From Spongospora subterranea f. sp. subterranea (Eukaryota > Endomyxa: Phytomyxea > Phytomyxea > Plasmodiophorida), in NCBI GenBank assembly GCA_049724395.1, contig JAUGWO010000069.1:248001-312000 (forward strand): a stretch of DNA of 64,000 nucleotides, read 5' to 3'. Each line of letters begins with the position of its first letter. The first letter of the stretch is position 1. The position numbers and the translations under genes were made by a program. The notes under the pieces are model-generated. The model was not told where the DNA came from. It ran no database searches and saw nothing but the letters and a program-made list of their open reading frames with translations. Below, one piece after another: positions 56,268-64,000 of the stretch.

Positions 56268-57512
56268 ATGTCGTTATATCCTGATTCGAGCCAGAGGAGG
56301 GAATGGGTGTTGACACCAACGCAACTGGCTCAGTGAGTGGCCGGGGCAATTGATCTGGGTTGATATCAGCCCAAGATAATAATAGGGGCCGTATTCTGAT
56401 GTTGGCTATGGATTAGGAGGCGATCTAATGGGGCCAGTCGATATGCGCAAGAGATCCTTCTGTCTAATCCTGCTGTATTACCTACAGATATAATGACAGA
56501 TCACGAGCAGTATCAGCTGTTCTCCTATTATCAAAGGAGGATTAGCGAATATGGCTCTGCGTTCTCATTACCGATCGGTGTTGTGGTATGATCCAGCAAT
56601 GCTGTTTCCATTGATATGAACATGAGAGATGTGCGTCAGGGAACGGCTGTAGTCTTTTTCAAGAGATTTTATCTAAACCGAACAGTGATGGATGAAGATC
56701 CGCGATTAATCGCCGTTTCCGCATTGCTTCTGGCAACGAAGGCTGAAGAAGCTCATATTCGTGTGAGCGATCTAGCTAAAACAACTGCCATATCGACCGA
56801 GGTTGCAATGTTTTTAAATTAATGCCCAATGTTTGTGCCCTAACCGCGTTAATAGCTCTTACTGAAATTTGAACAAATTTTACTGGATGGGATCTCATTT
56901 CACCTCAAAGTCCATACACCGTTCAGAGCAGTTCAAGGACTGGTAAATTTGATTCCAGATCTGAGTAAATCAGAGATGAAGAACAGGATTGAGCTCGCAG
57001 ATATTGAGGTTATGAATGCTCTTTATACTGATGCAATATTCCTTTATACTCCATCACAAATTGCCTTGGCTTGCGTAGAGCGAACGGCATCAAATCTATC
57101 GTCACCTGCTCCTGGAAAGGATATATTCTCCATGTGTGTTAGAGGTACTTTTATTCATTCTATAAGTGATACTGACTGGTGTTTGTGTTAATGACGATAG
57201 GGTTTTGGAGCGATCCCAAAATCGCGAGGACGCCGATAAGTTGAAAGCGATCGTTAAAACCATCAACGAAATTATTGACGAATCTGTTAATTCATCTTCT
57301 AAAGGAGATCTTGATGAATTTCGAAAGTTGAAGAATAAGCGGGATCAGTGTCGGAATCTTTTTCGTGATCCAACTAGTGATTTGTACTAGAATCACGATT
57401 ATTTCGATAATGACACGTATTTATGATATTTTGATTTAGTGCCAAATCTCAACTAGTACAAATAGACGAAGCCAGAAACGCAGAACGATTAGAAAAGCAT
57501 AAAACAGGCTGA
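56268..57512 (+). CDS. CCNH: Cyclin H (CDK-activating kinase / TFIIH subunit), six exons
   Basis: Cyclin H activates CDK7 within CAK and TFIIH. Exons: 56268-56332, 56438-56577, 56629-56801, 56856-57133, 57201-57383, 57440-57512; introns 105, 51, 54, 67 and 56 bp. The total of 912 bp gives exactly 303 residues (human 323). Seen: the N-terminal MSLYPDSSQRREWVLTPTQL (family pattern SSQKRHW), HEQYQLFSYYQRRISEYGSA, the cyclin box DVRQGTAVVFFKRFYLNRTV then DEDPRLIAVSALLLATKAEE, FHLKVHTPFRAVQG, and the cyclin-H-specific FLYTPSQIALACV. It ends in a charged coil (QIDEARNAERLEKHKTG). Splice sites in exons 2-3 and 4-5 use less obvious GT/AG pairs and were chosen because they alone keep frame and homology. 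Confidence 0.92.
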
Positions 57513-58643
57513 CAATACTATGTGCCTGTTCCAGACAGAATTACAGGCTACAGTATCAGTTGGAATTGCTGACGATAATGAGGAGTTTGTGATTAAAACA
57601 GCGGAGGTTAAGAGAAGACGTATCAACACACGATCATCAAATGCAGGTTAAACCGATTATTTATATCATGTTCATTGTACATTGTTGGATATAACACAAC
57701 CTGGGCCATAATTGGGGTTTTATTCACATTTTGTTGCGTATGTTCGATAATGGTTTACGGAATCGATTAGAGTGGAAGAATTGGGATTATGGGGTAGGGA
57801 AATAGAGGACGTTTCGATAGAGAATCGGGTGGTAGAACCTTGAGATAAGATAGTATCAGCAATGCCCTATACCCTATCCACATCATGATTCAGTAGATCG
57901 GTATAATGACGATCTGGACATCATATCGAAATGTGGCAATTACTGTCAGAGCGATGAGTGAGAGTAGATCAAACCGATGGCTTTTCCTAGCAATTATTCC
58001 GATAAATTGACTAAAACAGCGAGATTTACTCAACCAGATTTAATCCTGTGACCTGAACCGATGTCGACACTATGTAATGCAGTTCAGGTTCGGGGCACAA
58101 TCCGATCAATTGCTATGCGTCTCCATCATCAGGAACATCGATCGAGGGGAGGATATTATGGATGAGAGAAAACGGTTGATCGAGTGCAATGGGATTAGGA
58201 AAGGGCGATCATCTGGGATAAGGAAGGGGACAGGAGGGATTAGAAGTGGAGCCGCAGAGATTGAGAAGGATTATGATGGCGATCCATCAACAGAATGGGT
58301 GAGATGAGACAGCGACCCGTATTGACGATCAAACACTGAAGAGTGTTGGGGATAGGATAAGAGAAGAGCAGCTGATCCAACATATCGCCAACCATGGGCA
58401 GCCAATTATATATTGGGGATTCAATCAAGGAATAGAGTTAGGGATATGCTGAATAGGGCTGCAGGGACGGCGATCACCAATCAGGGAAGATCCTATTCAG
58501 GGATTGCCAACACAACCAAGGAATGGATTGAGGTCGGGAGTTATTGATGGTATGTAATAGTGTTGGGGAGAGTCCCTGAACCAGATTGGTGGATATAGGG
58601 GATACGAGAGGAAGCGGAGCGAGATGTGGGTAAAGCGGTGAAT
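57513..58643. other. Spacer; possible upstream exons of the next gene
   Basis: A plus-strand segment 57556-57648 is open (VGIADDNEEFVIKTAEVKRR) and might be an alternative cyclin H tail. 58077-58307 is purine-rich and open (KGRSSGIRKGTGGIRSGAAE). Neither could be tied to a gene. GGGA-rich repeats occur at 58160-58640. Confidence 0.3.
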
Positions 58644-60595
58644 ATGATGGGGGACCATATTTTGATCAGGATCCTGTCGGGGAAAGATCACATGATCGAT
58701 AGGGAAACAGGCAGAGATGATAGGGATCAGATTGACGGTGAAGGAGAGGGAATGACGACAGAGGGAATCACTGGCTATCAGGGAAAAGACCATGAGGGAT
58801 ACTCACTGGGTTCATCGACAAGTATCGATCCGAATCACTGTCAGGTTCAGATTGATCACCCAGGGACAACGACGGATCAGCATGAAAATAACATCACGGC
58901 CGAGCAAGCGTCCAAAGATTGTTCAGAGATCGGGGTGAGCAATGATGATGAAGATATCGCAGACAATATATCGCCAACTTGTGGAGATGATACGATAACC
59001 GACGAGACCAATCACGCCATGTCCAACAACTCAACGACTAATAACTGTGCCTCAATTGATGATCATCATGATCATGTCCCACCTAACCAGGAAATCACAT
59101 GTCCAAATATACAGTCAATGGATGACAAACAGCCTATCGATATTGACCAAGACGACGTTGAGTACGTCAGCGATCATGTTGGCGATCTTGACCAAGATGG
59201 GGAGATAATCGATGTGCCGCCACCAATTCCTGATCTGGGAGATGCGCACCCTCCGGAACTGGACTGGACGATAGCAGATGGCGAAATGGAACTGAACAAT
59301 TTACAAGTGCGGTCGAAACGGTGTCATGATTCTCTATCACGTTGGCTACAGAACACAAAACGAGGGATCAGTCATCGCAATCGCAAGTGTGAACTGTTTC
59401 TCCAGAAAACAGTAAGAATCGTACCGATATTTCTAACAATCGCTAACTTGGCATGATTCCGGTTAAGACTTTTAACAACTGGAAGCGCAGGTGCAAATCG
59501 AGAATCAAACAGGAAAGCCAGATTAGGAAGATGCAGGCGGCCAAACTCATTGAATGTTTGATGAACGAAAACAAGACCCATTACGGGAAGAAAAAAACAG
59601 TAAAGGTCAAGTATTTGAAGGCGAAAACTGGGTTAAATTTCAAATCAAAGGACAACGTTGACATTACCGTCAATCAGAATAGGGAAAAGCACGGCGTTGT
59701 TAGTGTGATTGGGGTCCATAACGAAAATTTACACGATAATGGTATCAACGTTAAGAACAAGATGATGCCACAAAGCAAAGATAATTGTCGCAAAGAGTCA
59801 GCTCACCGCGATCAATCAGCTCAACAGGTGAGGAAGACCATCGCATGGCATGGCGTTAGCAGCAATACGACCGCACAGGCATCGGTTAATTGTGAACAGC
59901 AGCTGAGGGCTGAGAGAGCGGCGACTGCTGCTGTGGAAGCGCTGAAGAGACAACAGGAACGAGAGAGAATTAGTATGTCGATGGGGATTGGTTGAGAGTG
60001 GGTTTTGGGGAATTGATATTAAGGGATTTATAGAGATAGCAAATAGACAGAAGAGGAATCTGGCAACACTTCATCAGTATCGATCATTGATAATATATTG
60101 GGGATGGGCACCATGGCGCCGGCTCATCGAGACCCAGTACATCATGATCAACAAGGCCAATCTGATCTACGAGACATCATTGATGAAGAGAATGGTCAAT
60201 CAATGGCGCCATGCCAAGGTAATACTGTGGACGATGGAAGAGCGGGCACAACTTCACTCTAGGTAAACTAGCATAAGACCAACGCCTCTCGAGGGTTTCC
60301 ATAGTGCTGACCAACAGCTAGGCGAATTATATGGACGGCGTTGATGAAACAGTTCGCTAAAAAGCAAAACACAAAATTGAATGGAAGAAAAACCGTTTTC
60401 ATTCGACTTTGGATGAAAAAAGTAAACGAGCAGGAGAACCTCGTAATGGAATTTCGAGACCAATATGTAATCAGAAAGAATTGGATATATTGGAGGAAGC
60501 AATTGGCAGAAGTCTTACTAAAGGCTCGACGTGATACAATGTGGCAAAAAGTGCATTTATGGCTCGATAAGGATAAACAATACATATCAGATTGA
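58644..60595 (+). CDS. Sfi1-like centrin-binding Trp-repeat protein
   Basis: At least four exons: 58644-59411, 59468-about 59960, about 59990-60262, 60322-60595; introns of 56 bp (59412-59467) and 59 bp (60263-60321) are clear, the middle one is not. The first part is acidic and low-complexity (DQDDVEYVSDHVGDLDQDGE). From the end of exon 1 the protein consists of spaced Trp/Arg helices: SLSRWLQNTKRGISHR, TFNNWKRRCKSRIKQ, IIYWGWAPWRRLIET, VNQWRHAKVILWTM, FIRLWMKKVNEQEN, NWIYWRKQLAEVLL and WQKVHLWLDKD. Sfi1 repeats bind centrin and form elongated filaments at spindle poles and basal bodies. The spacing here (roughly 23-35 residues) fits that class, but a CCDC191-like or other W-repeat protein is possible. 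The true start may lie upstream. Confidence 0.6.
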
Positions 60596-60822
60596 AAAAG
60601 TAAATAATTAAACTATTCATCGGCATCACAGTGAACGCCAGGTGCTTGAAACCGGACTTCACGTCTGTTTCTGCTTTTTGGACTTTTGATTAACGGCATG
60701 ATATCAGCCCTAACCAATCAACTTCAAAACAATGCTTATCTGATTTGAACCAATGGCCCGACCTTAACTTCCTCAAATGCTTGTCGAATTCTGATTGTAA
60801 TACTCTGTCAGCACTACTTAAG

Positions 60823-63800
60823 TTATCTGACGACACGATTAGACATTACTTCAGAACGGTGTTGAATTGTACCTTGAGATGCTGAGTCCTTCGCCTCTCG
60901 CTCAATGATTGCACCATACACCTCAATACCATGTTCGCATACATCCATGAATTCTGATATCGTTTGCTTCAGTAGTTCAAGCTCATTGTTCAACTGTTGA
61001 TCTTGAGACAGAGCGGCATTGGCAGCGAAGGTTGATTCGGGTCCAAAAAATGCAAGCGCTATTTCTTTCGTTCCACCATGAACCTGAAGCATGACAGACC
61101 CCTGAAAAGTGTGATTTTTAGTGATTGAAACACGAGATTTTGGAAGTTCTGACCTGTAATAAGCTGGTTAAAACCTTTTTGTCAATGTCATCTTTTTCGT
61201 CGATCACATCTTGTAATTTCGTGACGCGCATTGCAATGTTTTCAGTTGCAGATTGCACAGGCGATAAAATCACCTAGCAAATTGTTTGGCAACGTCAGGT
61301 GAGATTGATTGCAGAAATACCTCATGAATATCGACGATAGACTGTCTTGTGATACAAGGGTTGGAAAGGTCTTTGCAACGGTGAGAACGGTGTTCCTTTT
61401 TTGTTGCATTGTGACATCCGCCGCATGGCCGGCTATGGTCATATTACTCAATTTGACGCAAAGATAAACTGCATGTACGTACTTCCAGCATCACCAACGG
61501 TAAACGGCGTAGAGAACATGAACTTGTTTACATTGGTGTTTTTGTCTAGGAACGAGCTTGCAGTTGGATCTTCAGGGACAGGTTGGACGTATGTGACTTG
61601 AATTACGTTTTCGTTTGGTGCGATTTTCGAGCGGTCAATGGGGCCAGAATCGGGCCAAATGCGTATTATCTGGCCATGGCCTAACTGTTGACCATAAGAC
61701 GTTTTCATATAATCAACAACTTCAGCACTTGAAAAAAATTGGTCAGGGTTTACCAAGATCAAGTGTCTGGGACCTACAGGCGTGTTATTTTGGGCATCTT
61801 ATAGATGTATTGTTTGCCCTCATCTGACCCAGTGCCGAAAACAGCTTTATCACCAATGAAAGTGATACGATAATAAGAGCCGAATAATCGATTTCCTGAC
61901 GCATTTTGACGAAACCAACTGAGAATATACGCTATGCAGGTGAAGATGAGCAGTGCTCAGCGCACTAAAATCCTGATGACGCTCCAAAATCGGCAAAACA
62001 ACATTTCGATAAACCTGGCTGCATCGTTCATACAGTTGTGCACGGTCCAGAGCATGACATGCAGCTAGCAAAATGCGAATAAAACGGTCAAAAAGAGATA
62101 CTCCTTCTTGATCACTTTCGATTAACTGGAGATTGTTGAACGCATGGGTCTTGGTGGCGTATCCAGGACAATTCCATTTGCTCAACTGTGTTATGGATGC
62201 ATCGCAATCTATGCAAAGCACGGAAGGCGGCAGAGTGACATTTGACGGCTCAGTTAATTCTCTTTGTGAATGCATTTCAATAATCATGACCGAAATAGCT
62301 AAAAGCGACTGTGCAGCTTCAGCATACTTTGCACGCTTATTGCAATGATCGGCTAATCTTTGAAGCCATTGTATGCGAATTGAAGGAATATGACTATAGG
62401 CTTGGGCCATTCCTACAAGTAAATCCTCATACAGGGCACAATCAGCAGCTTCTTCTTGAAGTAAACGTTCTTGTCGAGCAATCTCCCGAGTATCTGCCAG
62501 AATCGCCAGCAACTGAGTGATGACTTGATTTAAACCAGGAATTGCTGAGGACGGAATCGATCTAAAAGCTTGTGATAAACGCTGAGCAGATTCACTGGAC
62601 ATGATTTCAACCATGCTTGAAAGAGAAGATGTCACCGCTGATAAGAATAGTTTCAAAGTACCGTTTGAGGCTAAATCAGCTCCCGCAACCCAGTATAAGG
62701 TTGATGCAGCATTGGCACGAATATCGACAGAAGACGATGTACAATGGACAAGGATACGTTTGATGAGATCACTTAGCGAGTGCGATCGAAGAATGACAGG
62801 CCCGCATGCGAAAAGCAAATGTCTAAGGAGAGGATACAGGGCGACATGAATGTGGATTGGCTGTTGACAGGAGAAAATGGTTGATATCAATTGAACTATT
62901 CGATTGCAAAAATTTAACTGCCCGTCCGGCATATGGTCAGTTGAAGACTTGGGCGATACTGCTGCATTATCTGGCCATCGGGAGCCAATGCAACTGATAA
63001 TCCATTCGAAGAGACACTGTTCCAACGACTTCTGTCATACCGGACTCGAATTCGCAAAGCCTCTTAACTAGATCAAGTCCCTATAAAGCACATGAGTTAT
63101 ATAATTTTTGATGAAATTTGATGTCAGACCTCACGCCCGGAGACCGTTTCGTTCATTTTTGCACCACTTTTGTCGACTGTGCGACGTAATGAGCCATGTG
63201 CAGCCATTTGTGCCCGCTTTTGCCTTAAACTCAGTTTGACGCTACCGTTTGAAGGTGTGGATATGATTGTATTGCCTTGGGACCTTGAAGGAGATGCCCA
63301 AGACCCTCGAGATTTTGAACCAGAGGAAGGGACATTTAAGCCTGGTCCCGCGACGCCACGGGTCAGCGTTCCCATTAATGCTTCGATGTTTGATTTGAGA
63401 TCTATGCCCCCGCCACCTGAATCCACTCCGAATAAAGAAAAACAAGATTCCGGAGCTACAATGGAATCAAACTCCGCTTGAGTTCGTCCTGATATTCCAA
63501 CATAATCAAAGTGTTGAAGTGAAAGGCACAATAGCTGATCAACTCCGGTTAAGATTTCAATATCTTCTTCTTTTATCCTATAAATTAGAGTAAATCAATT
63601 GGCCTATTAACCAGATAGGAAGAATACCAAAGCGAAAGCTGATGATCTGGTAGCAGGTTAATTATCCATACAATGACCGCCAGGAGATCGCGTTGTGATT
63701 TATCGTTCATTTCTTTGATTATGGCAACACGGTCACCGATAGATTGAACTAAAGGTAAGAAAGAAACTATGCAACATCACCATTTAAACTCGGGTTTGAA

Positions 63801-64000
63801 AAATAGCAAAACAACTAACCTGCCAACCTTGAACGCTGGCTCCTTGAGAGAGCCGCGTCTCGATCAAGTTTCGTGCAAATTTTTCGCAGAGATTTGAAAA
63901 TTGCAGCGCGTATAGAGGCTTCAGGAAAATCGCAGTGCATTTCTATGAAATGAATCAAAAGGGATTGAAGAGGATATAATTGAAATATCCCGTTTATAGA
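60823..64000 (-). CDS. DOCK-family Rho/Rac guanine-nucleotide exchange factor, C-terminal part (truncated by window end)
   Basis: DOCK proteins activate Rac/Cdc42 through the DHR-2 domain. On the minus strand: about 63740-63600 (SIGDRVAIIKEMNDKSQRDL), about 63570-63124 with a Ser/Gly-rich loop, a 391-residue exon at 63025-61850 (helical repeats, then GMAQAYSHIPSIRIQWLQRL and HCNKRAKYAEAAQSLLAIS, typical of DHR-2 lobe A), 61762-61448 with RSKIAPNENVIQVTYVQPV and NVNKFMFSTPFT (diagnostic DHR-2 pattern: ITYV.P....FMF.TPFT), about 61240 with LTLPN, and the final exon 61092-60823 with KEIALAFFG. A helical segment ends the protein. The 5' end lies beyond 64000. Introns are again short. Confidence 0.85.

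Overview
This window is eukaryotic nuclear DNA. Nearly every recognisable gene is cut by short GT-AG introns, mostly about 45-75 bp with a few of 35-42 bp, and real proteins appear only after splicing by eye. The spliced lengths of twelve models come out divisible by three, which supports the exon boundaries given; four further conserved models do so only after correcting one base each. The gene set suggests a flagellated, amoeboid-type protist: slicer Argonaute, Furry, a DOCK-type RhoGEF, an Sfi1-like centrin-binding repeat protein, an IQ coiled-coil protein like axonemal DRC9/IQCG, a purple acid phosphatase, a secreted tyrosinase and an SLC44 transporter. Phytomyxid or other rhizarian protists would fit, but nothing here proves the lineage.

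Region by region: 1-6.4 kb is a transposon graveyard (nested plant/Stowaway-type mariner elements with intact terminal repeats, two inverted reverse-transcriptase fragments, a Copia gag-pre-integrase/integrase remnant). 6.4-12.2 kb holds SRP9, an intronless Argonaute, an EF-hand protein and Bax inhibitor-1. 12.2-14.5 kb has a minisatellite and two small unknown genes. 14.8-23 kb is one very large minus-strand gene, Furry. 23-25 kb is unresolved. 25-35 kb is dense housekeeping: a small membrane protein, purple acid phosphatase, prefoldin 5, the cysteine desulfurase NFS1 (11 exons) and the DEAD-box helicase DDX27/Drs1 (11 exons). 35-45 kb carries two membrane/secreted proteins, an RTN4IP1-like reductase, three small unknown genes and nucleoporin Nup54. 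45-52.5 kb has an unknown membrane protein, an SLC44 choline-transporter-like protein, the IQ coiled-coil protein and a tyrosinase. 53.4-55.2 kb is a 65-bp satellite of about 27 copies. 55.2-64 kb holds cyclin H with a degraded inverted copy of its exon 2 beside it, the Sfi1-like gene and the C-terminal half of a DOCK protein running off the window end.

Functionally the genes do not form an operon-like system. They cover RNA silencing (AGO), ribosome biogenesis (DDX27), Fe-S supply (NFS1), protein folding and targeting (PFDN5, SRP9), TFIIH/CAK (cyclin H), nuclear pore (Nup54) and cytoskeletal polarity (Furry, DOCK, Sfi1-like, IQ protein). The most notable observations are the mariner nest with intact ends, the intronless slicer-competent Argonaute, three independent inverted duplications, the 65-bp satellite, a 1-kb purine-only coding strand and single-base frameshifts at homopolymers in four conserved genes.
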